NCBI GenBank assembly: GCA_900546995.1
Contig: URFF01000063.1
Coordinates: forward strand, 1-10,672
DNA length: 10,672 nt
Origin: an uncultured Sutterella sp.
GTDB taxonomy: Bacteria > Pseudomonadota > Gammaproteobacteria > Burkholderiales > Burkholderiaceae_F
Direction of reading: 5' to 3'
The position numbers were made by a program, and so were the translations under genes. The notes beneath the pieces are model-generated. The model had not been told where the DNA came from. It saw nothing but the letters and a program-made list of their open reading frames with translations, and did no database searches. Positions 1-7,122 of the stretch are shown one piece after another (position 1 is the stretch's first letter; every line of letters begins with the position of its first letter).

Positions 1-918
1 TTGATGCAACGCTATGCCTACATGACGCCCACGCAAATTCGTGACGTGCTCTTTACAACGGCTAACCGCACGGATAACGGTGTCGGCAAAGCCCTTCGCG
101 GCAGTGACGGCGATAAGCTTGATCCGAAGGTGCCTGATGAAGATTACGGCTGGGGCGTGATTGACTTGGGTAAGGCGGTTTACGGTCCGGGTCAATTCGT
201 GGGTACTTTTGACGTCGCTGTCAAGGGTGACGATACCTGGCACAACGCCATTTCCGATGAAGCCATCCAAGCTCGCGGTAAGGAAGATCGCAAGCAAATG
301 AAGGCTTTGAATGAACGTATCGCTGAACTCAAAGCCAAGGATAAATTGAGTGATCAAGAAGGCTGGGAGCTCGAATACAAGGAAAAACGCTTGGCTTCAA
401 TGCAAGAACGTGAAGCTCAAGGTTGGGTCGGTAAACTCGTCAAACGCGGTAGCGGTGACTTGACGATGACGGCTGTGAACACCTACACGGGCGGCACGGA
501 AGTCGCTAGCGGCACGTTGGCCGGTTTGACCGAATCCTTCGGTACGGCACCGGTTGTCGTCAATCAAGGTGCCACGCTCGAACTTCATAAGAGTTTTGAA
601 GTGACCAAGGCCGGTAGCGAGAAAGCCGTTACCACGACCGCGGTGGGCACCGACAAGGTCCGCGACGACGCACAAGTGGTGTTGAAAGCCGGTGCGGTCT
701 TGGCATTGGCCGATGACGGCGTATCCGTGAAGAGCTTGACGGTCGAAGGGCCGGCAACGCTCGACGTGACAGGCATCAAGGCTTCCAAGGTGAGCTTCAA
801 CGTTGACAAGGCCGCTGGTCTTGACCAATTGAAGGTCGCTTACGATACGAAGCAATTTGCTGACGCTAAGGTCACTGTTGACGGTGATACCGTGACGGTT
901 GAAATGAGCGCCAAGTAA
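1..918 (+). CDS. S8 subtilisin-like autotransporter serine protease, C-terminal part (5' end outside window)
   Basis: The window opens inside this gene; the 305 visible codons are the C-terminal part. Residues 2-70 resemble the stretch that follows the catalytic serine in S8 autotransporter proteases: a helix (LMQRYAYMTPTQIRDVLFTT) and then the YGWGVIDLGKAVYGPGQF motif closing the protease domain. The Asp, His and Ser of the triad are therefore expected upstream and cannot be checked. Residues 84-140 are a highly charged, Lys/Glu-rich, probably helical segment. From about 145 comes an autotransporter-associated beta-strand repeat (LVKRGSGDLTMT, NTYTGGTEV, SGTLAG), then more beta-rich sequence to the end at EMSAK. 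Family members usually continue into an outer-membrane beta-barrel of about 250-300 residues; none is present here, and a terminator begins 25 bases after the stop. The protein probably acts at the cell surface or outside the cell. The family is fairly certain; the secretion route is not. Confidence 0.8.
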   Translation: MMQRYAYMTPTQIRDVLFTTANRTDNGVGKALRGSDGDKLDPKVPDEDYGWGVIDLGKAVYGPGQFVGTFDVAVKGDDTWHNAISDEAIQARGKEDRKQMKALNERIAELKAKDKLSDQEGWELEYKEKRLASMQEREAQGWVGKLVKRGSGDLTMTAVNTYTGGTEVASGTLAGLTESFGTAPVVVNQGATLELHKSFEVTKAGSEKAVTTTAVGTDKVRDDAQVVLKAGAVLALADDGVSVKSLTVEGPATLDVTGIKASKVSFNVDKAAGLDQLKVAYDTKQFADAKVTVDGDTVTVEMSAK

Positions 919-942
919 GCCTATTGACCAATGAGTCATCGG

Positions 943-973
943 GGCAGCCGGATTCGTTCGGCTGCCTTTTTTT
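943..973 (+). terminator. Rho-independent terminator of the S8 protease gene
   Basis: An 8-bp perfect stem (GGCAGCCG at 943-950 with CGGCTGCC at 959-966) can be extended inward by a G-T and an A-T pair around a TTCG loop. Seven T residues follow directly (967-973). It lies 25 bases after the protease stop codon. Confidence 0.9.
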
Positions 974-981
974 ACCCGGAC

Positions 982-1008
982 AAAAAAGACCGGCGCCAAG
1001 GCCGGTCT
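982..1008 (-). terminator. Rho-independent terminator of the ygfZ-like/sdaA operon
   Basis: Read on the minus strand, AGACCGGC (1008-1001) pairs with GCCGGTCT (994-987) around a 6-base loop. A run of six T residues corresponds to the A residues at 982-987. It lies about 20 bases beyond the sdaA stop and is back to back with the plus-strand terminator at 943-973, so the two convergent units are insulated from each other. Together these two hairpins account for most of the 919-1028 gap. Confidence 0.88.
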
Positions 1009-1028
1009 CAAAGTCGCTTGTTAAAGCT

Positions 1029-2420
1029 TTAGCATTCCACAACGCTGACAGCCAAACCACCCTGACTTGTTTCTTTGTATTTAGACTGAAGATCAAGTCC
1101 GGTTTTGTACATCGTGACAATTACCTGGTCTAGCGACACGTAGTGATGACCGTCACCCATGAGTGCCAATCGAGCGGAGTTAATGGCTTTGACTGCCGCG
1201 ACCGCATTGCGCTCGATGCAAGGAATTTGCACTTGGCCTGCGACCGGGTCGCAGGTCATACCCAGGTGATGTTCCATACCGATTTCTGCGGCGTTTTCGA
1301 CTTGTTCCGGGGTGGCTCCGAGAATTTGCGCCAGTCCCCCGGAAGCCATTGAACAGGCCACCCCCACTTCCCCCTGACAGCCGACTTCAGCACCGGAAAT
1401 GGACGCGTTTTCCTTATAAAGCGCTCCGATTTGACCGGCAGTCAGCAAAAAGTCACGCACGCCTTTGATATCCGCGTTATCAATGAACTTCATGTAGTAA
1501 TGTAAGACCGCCGGAATGACACCGGCCGCGCCATTGGTCGGTGCGGTGACCACTTGGCCGCCGCAGGCGTTTTGTTCACTGGCTGCAAACGCGAAGGCAT
1601 TGACCCAGTCCAAAACGGCCAGCGGATCGTTTAACGTGCGGTGAGAAAAGTCCAAATGTTCGTACATTTGTTTGGCGCGACGCTTCACTTTAAGCGGACC
1701 GGGCATCGTGCCTTCAGCTTTGAGACCACGTGCTACGCAATCTTTCATCATCTGCCAGATGTAGTCCAACTCACGGTCAATTTGTTCGTCCGTTTTCCAA
1801 GCTCTTTCGTTCGCGCGAACGACTTCAGGGATACTAAGACCTGTTTCATGACACCAACGTAAAAGGTCGGCTGCGCTATCCACCGGATAAGGTTGCGGCG
1901 TCTTGTGCTTGGTTTCTTTATCCTCAGAGACCTTGTCGAAGTTATCCGGATCCGATTCAACGATGAAGCCGCCGCCGATGGAGTAATAACGGCGCGCTAA
2001 AAGGATTTCCCCGTTTTCATCTTGCGCAATGACGTGAATGGCGTTGGTGTGATAAATCGCAATTTTTTCAGGCGACAAAATGATGTCGCGAGCCGGATCA
2101 AAATCGATTTCCCGACCACTTGGCAAACGCAGCTTATGACGTGTTTTGATATCTTCAAGCACTTTCGGCGCTTCATCCAGATTAATGGTCGCGGGTAAAA
2201 CGCCGGTCAACCCAATCTGAAAGGCGGTATCGGTGCCGTGACCGATACCGGTCGCACCAAGGCTACCCATCAAATCCACCCAAAGGCGAGCAGTTTGTCG
2301 ATCAAGTCCCTTTTCACACAGTTCTTTACTAAAACGGTAGGCAGCACGCATGGGGCCTACGGTGTGTGAAGATGAGGGACCGATTCCCACACGAAAGATA
2401 TCAAAAACACTTACACTCAC
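1029..2420 (-). CDS. sdaA: L-serine ammonia-lyase (L-serine dehydratase), single-chain iron-sulfur type
   Basis: This cytosolic enzyme deaminates L-serine to pyruvate and ammonia using a [4Fe-4S] cluster instead of PLP. The 463-residue length fits the single-chain family with an N-terminal beta domain and a C-terminal alpha domain. The N-terminus carries GIGPSSSHTVGPM (13-25); the alpha domain carries APTNGAAG (293-300). Candidate cluster cysteines are Cys348 (GAEVGCQG), Cys390 (GMTCDPV) and Cys401 (IPCIERN). The chain ends in Cys463, which fits the 'tail-in-mouth' cysteine known from the Legionella enzyme; the 42/11/62 spacing agrees with that enzyme as I remember it. The start is GTG, supported by AGGAG six bases upstream and by the family N-terminus MSVSVFDIFRVGIG. 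It is the second gene of a two-gene operon, nine bases after the YgfZ-like gene, and feeds serine carbon into pyruvate. Confidence 0.96.
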   Translation of the reverse strand: MSVSVFDIFRVGIGPSSSHTVGPMRAAYRFSKELCEKGLDRQTARLWVDLMGSLGATGIGHGTDTAFQIGLTGVLPATINLDEAPKVLEDIKTRHKLRLPSGREIDFDPARDIILSPEKIAIYHTNAIHVIAQDENGEILLARRYYSIGGGFIVESDPDNFDKVSEDKETKHKTPQPYPVDSAADLLRWCHETGLSIPEVVRANERAWKTDEQIDRELDYIWQMMKDCVARGLKAEGTMPGPLKVKRRAKQMYEHLDFSHRTLNDPLAVLDWVNAFAFAASEQNACGGQVVTAPTNGAAGVIPAVLHYYMKFIDNADIKGVRDFLLTAGQIGALYKENASISGAEVGCQGEVGVACSMASGGLAQILGATPEQVENAAEIGMEHHLGMTCDPVAGQVQIPCIERNAVAAVKAINSARLALMGDGHHYVSLDQVIVTMYKTGLDLQSKYKETSQGGLAVSVVEC

Positions 2421-2426
2421 GACTAG

Positions 2427-2432
2427 CTCCTA
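2427..2432 (-). promoter_or_regulatory. Shine-Dalgarno of sdaA overlapping the upstream stop codon
   Basis: On the minus strand TAGGAG lies six bases before the GTG start of sdaA. Its TAG is also the stop codon of the preceding YgfZ-like gene. This fixes the GTG as the start and suggests that sdaA translation is coupled to the upstream gene. Confidence 0.8.
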
Positions 2433-3392
2433 AAGGGAAAAAGTATCCACACGGAAGGCGACACTGTCTTCGCTATCGGCATAAAGCCACAGGCAATCAT
2501 CGCTATTGATACTTTGATCTAAGGCAACACGAGCGATCAACGCATTGCCGAGCATACCGACTCGCATCGTTTTATAAAGCGGGGTTCCATCCGACATGGC
2601 AATGGTGACTGCTTGCGGATCTTCCAACCAGCTTTCGGGCTTATCATCGTGCGACTTGAGAATGACGGTTTTCTTCGGTTTTTCCGCACGGTAACGAGCC
2701 TCGGTTAAAGCGCGACCGATAAACATCCGGGCGGGATCGATGAAATTGAGATAACGGGCGCCACCGATCGCGGTTGGTGTCACGTCGCCAGTCATCCAAT
2801 CCATCGCATGCGGTTCATCGGCCAAAATCAAAAGCGTGTTGGCTGACATCGCGTCAAGCGTGACCGCGTCGATTGCTTTGAGCGCATTCATCGCATCAGC
2901 AGAACCTTGAATAATCAAGCGATTTTCGAGTGCAAGCACCAAGAATTTTTCCCCTTGATAATGAAATTGAGCACAATGGTTTTTGCTGATGGGGAAACGT
3001 TCATTTCGTTTTTGACCGAAAACGACGACCGAGTTGACCTTGGGCTCAATGAAGTCCACATCAAAGGCCTTAGCGACCTGGTGCATCCAGGCTAAGGTAT
3101 CGATGGACTGAAAGATCACACGATAGTGTTTTTCTTCAAGATGAGCGACGGTGACAAAATCCGTGACCAAACCTAAGGCATTTAAAACAAAGGATTGTGT
3201 GACGCCCCCGGTGGGAAGTTCTTTAACGTCTGCGGTCAATAAGCGCCGTAAAAAAGCGACCGCATGGTCATCTGTTAAGTCCACGGTGTAGTTGGGCAAA
3301 ATTTCATCGTTGCCGTCTGCGGCACAGAAGTAAAACCCAAGGCTTTGACAGGCGTTTTGAGCCGCCAATGCCGATGTCTGCAATTCACTCAT
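2430..3392 (-). CDS. YgfZ/GcvT-like folate-binding-fold protein lacking the signature cysteine
   Basis: The 320 residues match YgfZ in length (about 326 in E. coli) and have the GcvT-type tetrahydrofolate-binding fold. Recognisable parts are LLTADVKELPTGGVTQSFVL (51-70), a 'G.v.d' strand (NALGLVTDFVTV, 71-82), and a final barrel-like domain from about 265 (GTPLYKTMRVGMLGNALI). YgfZ proteins help maintain or repair iron-sulfur clusters and carry a hallmark KGCYxGQE motif. The equivalent region here reads DPARMFIGRALTEARYRAEK (219-238): the glycine and the later Y-R remain, but the cysteine aligns with Met223 and Gln-Glu is lost. It is first in an operon with the 4Fe-4S enzyme SdaA, which fits a cluster-maintenance role or a serine/one-carbon link. 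It could equally be a diverged GcvT-like paralogue with another task. The ATG at 3392 has a weak GGGA site six bases upstream. Confidence 0.75.
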   Translation of the reverse strand: MSELQTSALAAQNACQSLGFYFCAADGNDEILPNYTVDLTDDHAVAFLRRLLTADVKELPTGGVTQSFVLNALGLVTDFVTVAHLEEKHYRVIFQSIDTLAWMHQVAKAFDVDFIEPKVNSVVVFGQKRNERFPISKNHCAQFHYQGEKFLVLALENRLIIQGSADAMNALKAIDAVTLDAMSANTLLILADEPHAMDWMTGDVTPTAIGGARYLNFIDPARMFIGRALTEARYRAEKPKKTVILKSHDDKPESWLEDPQAVTIAMSDGTPLYKTMRVGMLGNALIARVALDQSINSDDCLWLYADSEDSVAFRVDTFSL

Positions 3393-3548
3393 GGTTTATC
3401 CCGAAAAAAGAATTTGAAATCGGCTGCATTTTACCAAATCAGGCTTTCAATCAGGGGCTTATCGAAGTTAAATTGTTCTTTCTTTGGACATGTGTTTAAG
3501 AAAAACCTCGGCTACAATTCGACTCAGACTATTTTGGATTGAAAAAGA
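3393..3548. promoter_or_regulatory. Divergent intergenic region between the ygfZ-like/sdaA operon and rng
   Basis: This 156-base AT-rich spacer must hold the promoters of both divergent units. For rng a TACAAT -10 candidate sits at 3513-3518, about 30 bases before the ATG, but no good -35 box lies at normal spacing. For the minus-strand operon TAAAAT (3433-3428) is a possible -10, again with a poor -35. No RNA gene, riboswitch or strong dyad was recognised. The promoter calls are tentative. Confidence 0.35.
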
Positions 3549-5012
3549 ATGCTTCGAGAAGAATTATTGATTCACTGCTCGGCGCAGGAAACCCGAGTCG
3601 CATTGATGGTTAACGGGATTTTGGAAGACCTGCATATCGAGCGTCGAGCCCAACGGGGCTTGGTGGGCAATGTCTACAAAGGTAAGGTAGCAAGGGTGCT
3701 TCCCGGCATGCAGTCAGCATTCGTGGATATTGGGCTGGAGCGAACCGCCTTTTTGCATATACACGATATCTTCACTGCCCGTCAGGATGACGGTTCGTAT
3801 AAACCGATTGAGTATGTGCTTCATGAGGGTGATGCCATCATGGTTCAGGTCTCTAAAGATCCGATCGGAACCAAGGGCGCTCGGTTAACAACGACGATAT
3901 CGCTAGCCGGCCATAAACTCGTTTATTTACCCAAAGAGCCTCACATCGGTGTTTCTCAACGTATTGAAAATGAACCGGAGCGTGAACGACTTAAAGCCTT
4001 GATTACGTCTGTGAAGCCAGCAACCGAAAAAGGCGGCTACATTGTTCGCACCTGCGCCGAAGGCGCGACCGAAAGCGACTTCACCTCAGATATGAAGTAT
4101 CTTTCGCTACTGTGGCCGCAAATTGAATCCAGAGCCAAAACGCTTGCCGCCCCTGCCCTTCTTTATCAGGATTTGTATTTGGAAGAGCGGGCTTTGCGTG
4201 ACATGGTCAATGAAAATACTGAGCGGGTGCTAATCGACGCCTGGGATGAAAACATGGAGTCGCTTCACGATTTTGCCATGGCTTTTGTGCCGGCGGCGCA
4301 AGACAAGCTTTTCAAGTACACCGGTGACATTCCCCTATTTGAACACTTTGGAATTGATGCGGAAATTGAGCAGGCGCTTGCCCGTCGAGTGGACTTGAAA
4401 TCGGGCGGCTATCTCGTTTTCGATCAAAATGAGGCGATGAGCACGATCGATGTCAACACCGGCGGCTTTGTCGGTAAACGCGATTTCGGAGACACCGTTT
4501 TTAAGACCAATTTGGAAGCGGCGAGAACCATCGCGCGGCAGCTTCGCCTTCGCAATTTGGGAGGCATTATCATCATCGATTTCATCGATATGGATAAAGA
4601 CTCTCATCGCGCTGCGGTGTTGGCTGAATTGCAAAAAGCCGTTCAAAGCGATCGGGTTCACACGACGATCAGCAATTTCACCGAGCTCGGATTAGTCGAA
4701 ATGACGCGGAAAAGAACCCGGGATTCTTTGTCACATATCCTTTGCGAACCCTGCCCGCTTTGCGGTGGTCGTGGAGAAATCAAAACGGCCCGCACGGTTT
4801 GCTATGAGATTTTGCGCGAGCTGCTTCGCGAATGGCGCCAGTACCCGGAAGCGCGAGGCTTTTGTATCAACGCAAGCCAAACCGTGATTGATCTGTTCCT
4901 TGAAGATGAAGCACAAGCTCTTGACTTAACACAGGAATTTATTCAATGCCCGATTGTGCTGGAGGTCGAAAATTGCTATGGTCCTGAGCAGTACGATATT
5001 ACTTTTCAATGA
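3549..5012 (+). CDS. rng: Ribonuclease G
   Basis: This single-strand-specific endoribonuclease of the RNase E/G family matures the 5' end of 16S rRNA and cleaves mRNAs. The 487 residues match E. coli RNase G (489) almost end to end, and there is no long RNase E-type C-terminal scaffold. The S1 domain is at about 35-125 (GNVYKGKVARVLPGMQSAFV). The catalytic DNase I-like region carries TIDVNTGGFVG with Asp301 and GGIIIIDFIDMD with Asp344, the expected metal-binding aspartates. The zinc-link CPLC (Cys402 and Cys405, followed by GGRG) is present, then the family's small C-terminal domain. The ATG is supported by the family N-terminus and by an in-frame TGA three codons upstream; the Shine-Dalgarno is weak. 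The gene stands alone, with divergent and convergent neighbours, and is followed by a hairpin. Confidence 0.97.
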   Translation: MLREELLIHCSAQETRVALMVNGILEDLHIERRAQRGLVGNVYKGKVARVLPGMQSAFVDIGLERTAFLHIHDIFTARQDDGSYKPIEYVLHEGDAIMVQVSKDPIGTKGARLTTTISLAGHKLVYLPKEPHIGVSQRIENEPERERLKALITSVKPATEKGGYIVRTCAEGATESDFTSDMKYLSLLWPQIESRAKTLAAPALLYQDLYLEERALRDMVNENTERVLIDAWDENMESLHDFAMAFVPAAQDKLFKYTGDIPLFEHFGIDAEIEQALARRVDLKSGGYLVFDQNEAMSTIDVNTGGFVGKRDFGDTVFKTNLEAARTIARQLRLRNLGGIIIIDFIDMDKDSHRAAVLAELQKAVQSDRVHTTISNFTELGLVEMTRKRTRDSLSHILCEPCPLCGGRGEIKTARTVCYEILRELLREWRQYPEARGFCINASQTVIDLFLEDEAQALDLTQEFIQCPIVLEVENCYGPEQYDITFQ

Positions 5013-5036
5013 TTAAAGTAAAACTTTAGCTTATCT

Positions 5037-5066
5037 GATAAACGCCTGACTTTTCAGGCGTTTATC
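5037..5066. terminator. Hairpin between convergent rng and sensor kinase genes, probable bidirectional terminator
   Basis: There is a perfect 13-bp inverted repeat: GATAAACGCCTGA (5037-5049), a CTTT loop, then TCAGGCGTTTATC (5054-5066). The GC-rich core is flanked by AT-rich ends but has no long T run on either side, so it is a weaker intrinsic terminator than the two near 960. A small second dyad (TAAAGT/ACTTTA, 5014-5028) lies just upstream. The position between two convergent stop codons fits use from both sides. Confidence 0.7.
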
Positions 5067-5102
5067 GTATGTGTATTCGAAAATAATCGACCAAACTTAA
5101 GG

Positions 5103-7016
5103 CTATTTAGTTTTTTGATTCGAGCCATCCACCTCATCGGGATCGTGGTATTTCGGTAACTCCATGGTCACGATAACGCCTCGAACGTCGTTAGGTTCAG
5201 CCCAAACTCGACCGGCGTGCCGTTCGGCAAGAGAACTCACGATCGAAAGCCCCAGCCCCAAGCCTTGTGCTTTCGTTGTTTCGAGTTTATGGAAGAATTG
5301 ATCGGTAAATTCTTTGGTCACCGATTTGGCATTATCGATCACCCGAATCCACCAAGTGTCATCATGATCTTCAATACGGATGCGAATGCACTGCCCGCCA
5401 TCACTGAAACGAGCCGGATGGACTTCGGCAAAAGCGTCAGCGGAGTTTTTCAAGAGATTCAAAAGCGCTAATTCCACTTCCCAGTCGTCGGCTTCAACCC
5501 AGGCGGCCTTAACGCCCTCCAATCGAACCGGAACTTGTGTGCGACCGGACTTTTCAAAAGTCGCGATCGTATTTTCCGCAATCACCCGAAGGTCATGCTT
5601 TTCCCGCTTAATATCATGCGCTTTGGCGTAACTTCTGACGTGATCGACGATTTCGCTCGCGCGATTAGTGTGATATTCGATTTCTTTCAAAATTTTGACA
5701 ATCGTTTCTTTGTCGGCCGTGCCTTTATCAATGCGACGCAAAAGACCACGGGAATAATTGGCCACTGTTGCAAGCGGTTGCTTTAATTCGTGAGCGATCA
5801 TGCTCGACATCTGTCCGACAATGCCGGTTCTTTCCAAACGGGAAATGTATTCGTTTGACTGTTCCTGCTGTTTTGAAATGCGTTCGGTTTCAGCCAGCGC
5901 CCGTTTGAGCGCCTTGGTTCGCGAAGCCACTTCAACGGAAATAATGAGGTTATAGAAAAAGCCCGCGACCAATAGGAAAATCGCCGCGATGAAGATCATC
6001 CGATTTTCACTCAAAATCCGATAGACCGTTGAATAGGTGATGTTGTTATAGGGTCCTAACCGAAGTCGATAAAGAACGTCGTATAGTTCTCGGGTATTTT
6101 CCGGCAGACTCCAAATGTTGCCGCCATCAAGCTTCAGGCCGAGCAACGTATTGGTCATTTCCAAAATATCGTTGGAGTCCACGCCATTACGGTATGAAAC
6201 CATGATCCCCGGGAAGGCGTCGGTTGAATGCTGACAAGCCAAATCAGCCGTCGGTTGCGGGTTGATGATTCGAAAGTCACTCAAGTGCGCGAGGTTGCGA
6301 CTCATTGCCGCTTCAAGGTAGCAGGCGGGAACAATGCCCACGTCAGCGGTACCGTACTTCACGGCATGCAATACATCCAGGGGATCGCCTTCGGCAGTAA
6401 AACTCAGATTTTTAAAAGCCTGCTGCCAGGCGTAATTCATTTTCACGAACGGATCTCGAGCTAACTGATAACCTGAAAATGAGTATGGTGAGGTGGCGAT
6501 AACTTTATAACGTCCTTCAACCAGGTCAGCAAGCGTGTAAATGGAAGTGTCCGATTTTCTGACTACGATGGTACTCGCCGCTGAATACGAAGGCGATCGG
6601 GCTTGGGGACGCCAAAGCATCGCAATGGGCTTGATTTGGTCGCTAAAAGCCAATTCAGCGAAAAAATCCGAATCACTGATCAAAAAATCTATTTGATGTT
6701 CACGAAGGCTCGTCTTGATGGACTCGCGATCCAAAATTTTGATCACTAGGAATCGATTGGCTTCACGGGCTTTCTTGTCGATCGCATCCAAGGTTTTACT
6801 GACATGCTCTCGCAACAGGTAGGGGTCGGCTTGATCATCGATTCCGACCACAACCTGATTGGGGTTATTTCTCGGTAAATCAATCAGGCGCTTAACCGGA
6901 CTGGATAGTGTTTGGCGCAAAATGGAATGATGGTCACCCATAATGAGTGATTCCACCCCCATGGCGGAAAACATCACTACCATCACCGCTACCACTGTGA
7001 TTAAAAATCGCCGCAT
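5103..7016 (-). CDS. Sensor histidine kinase with PhnD/TtrS-like periplasmic sensor domain
   Basis: With the ATG at 7016 the protein has 637 residues. In order: a signal-anchor-like hydrophobic stretch (about 3-21), a periplasmic region (about 45-335) resembling PhnD-type substrate-binding proteins as in the tetrathionate sensor TtrS (CQHSTDAFPG, 261-270), a second membrane helix (about 340-360), a short coiled coil, then the kinase core. The H box is MIAHELKQPLATVANYSRG with phospho-acceptor His409; the N box is LLNLLKNSADAF (Asn524); G2 is GLGLGLS (585-591). The G1 box, usually DNGPG, reads DNAKS (561-565). It should sense a small periplasmic ligand and phosphorylate a response regulator, but none is encoded beside it. 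The start was chosen because AAAGG lies eight bases upstream and the signal sequence begins there; an in-frame ATG 32 codons earlier has less support. The ligand is unknown. Confidence 0.88.
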   Translation of the reverse strand: MRRFLITVVAVMVVMFSAMGVESLIMGDHHSILRQTLSSPVKRLIDLPRNNPNQVVVGIDDQADPYLLREHVSKTLDAIDKKAREANRFLVIKILDRESIKTSLREHQIDFLISDSDFFAELAFSDQIKPIAMLWRPQARSPSYSAASTIVVRKSDTSIYTLADLVEGRYKVIATSPYSFSGYQLARDPFVKMNYAWQQAFKNLSFTAEGDPLDVLHAVKYGTADVGIVPACYLEAAMSRNLAHLSDFRIINPQPTADLACQHSTDAFPGIMVSYRNGVDSNDILEMTNTLLGLKLDGGNIWSLPENTRELYDVLYRLRLGPYNNITYSTVYRILSENRMIFIAAIFLLVAGFFYNLIISVEVASRTKALKRALAETERISKQQEQSNEYISRLERTGIVGQMSSMIAHELKQPLATVANYSRGLLRRIDKGTADKETIVKILKEIEYHTNRASEIVDHVRSYAKAHDIKREKHDLRVIAENTIATFEKSGRTQVPVRLEGVKAAWVEADDWEVELALLNLLKNSADAFAEVHPARFSDGGQCIRIRIEDHDDTWWIRVIDNAKSVTKEFTDQFFHKLETTKAQGLGLGLSIVSSLAERHAGRVWAEPNDVRGVIVTMELPKYHDPDEVDGSNQKTK

Positions 7017-7024
7017 GGCGTGAG

Positions 7025-7032
7025 CCTTTCCC
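7025..7032 (-). promoter_or_regulatory. Shine-Dalgarno that fixes the kinase start
   Basis: GGGAAAGG on the minus strand ends eight bases before the ATG at 7016. It favours that start, which places a hydrophobic signal-anchor at the extreme N-terminus, over the upstream in-frame ATG ending at 7112. Confidence 0.7.
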
Positions 7033-7038
7033 AAAATT

Positions 7039-7052
7039 TTCACAAAAGTGAA
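7039..7052. promoter_or_regulatory. 14-base dyad TTCAC-N4-GTGAA upstream of the kinase, possible operator
   Basis: A perfect 5-base inverted repeat (TTCAC at 7039-7043, GTGAA at 7048-7052) with a 4-base spacer lies 22 bases before the kinase start codon. The shape is that of a dimeric regulator site, but I do not recognise a specific protein and such short dyads also arise by chance. Confidence 0.3.
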
Positions 7053-7064
7053 TGGTAGCAACTT

Positions 7065-7076
7065 CAATTGCAATTG
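7065..7076. repeat. 12-base perfect palindrome CAATTGCAATTG in the kinase/recombinase divergent region
   Basis: The palindrome consists of two tandem CAATTG units. Further TTGC/GCAA elements lie nearby (TTGC at 7074-7077 and GCAA at 7087-7090 form another dyad). It may be a regulator site for one or both divergent genes. The region is AT-rich, so chance is not excluded. Confidence 0.35.
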
Positions 7077-7122
7077 CCCAAATTTTGCAATGAGTCCTCT
7101 CAAATGCAACAATCAAAAAAGC

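Noticed and set aside
943..1008. The two neighbouring hairpins after the protease gene as a small RNA or repeat element
   Set aside because: Each has a T run in the direction of its own upstream gene, so two back-to-back intrinsic terminators explain them fully.
397..1011. Long minus-strand frame opposite the protease gene (204 codons)
   Set aside because: It runs across two terminators, has no recognisable family features, and is explained as a shadow of the protease coding frame.
4335..4661. Minus-strand frame inside rng (108 codons)
   Set aside because: It lies wholly opposite the highly conserved catalytic region of RNase G and shows no ribosome site or family motif.
7017..7112. Upstream in-frame ATG giving the kinase 32 more N-terminal residues
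   Set aside because: The ATG at 7016 has a good ribosome site and starts directly at the signal-anchor; the extra residues overlap the dyad-rich intergenic region.
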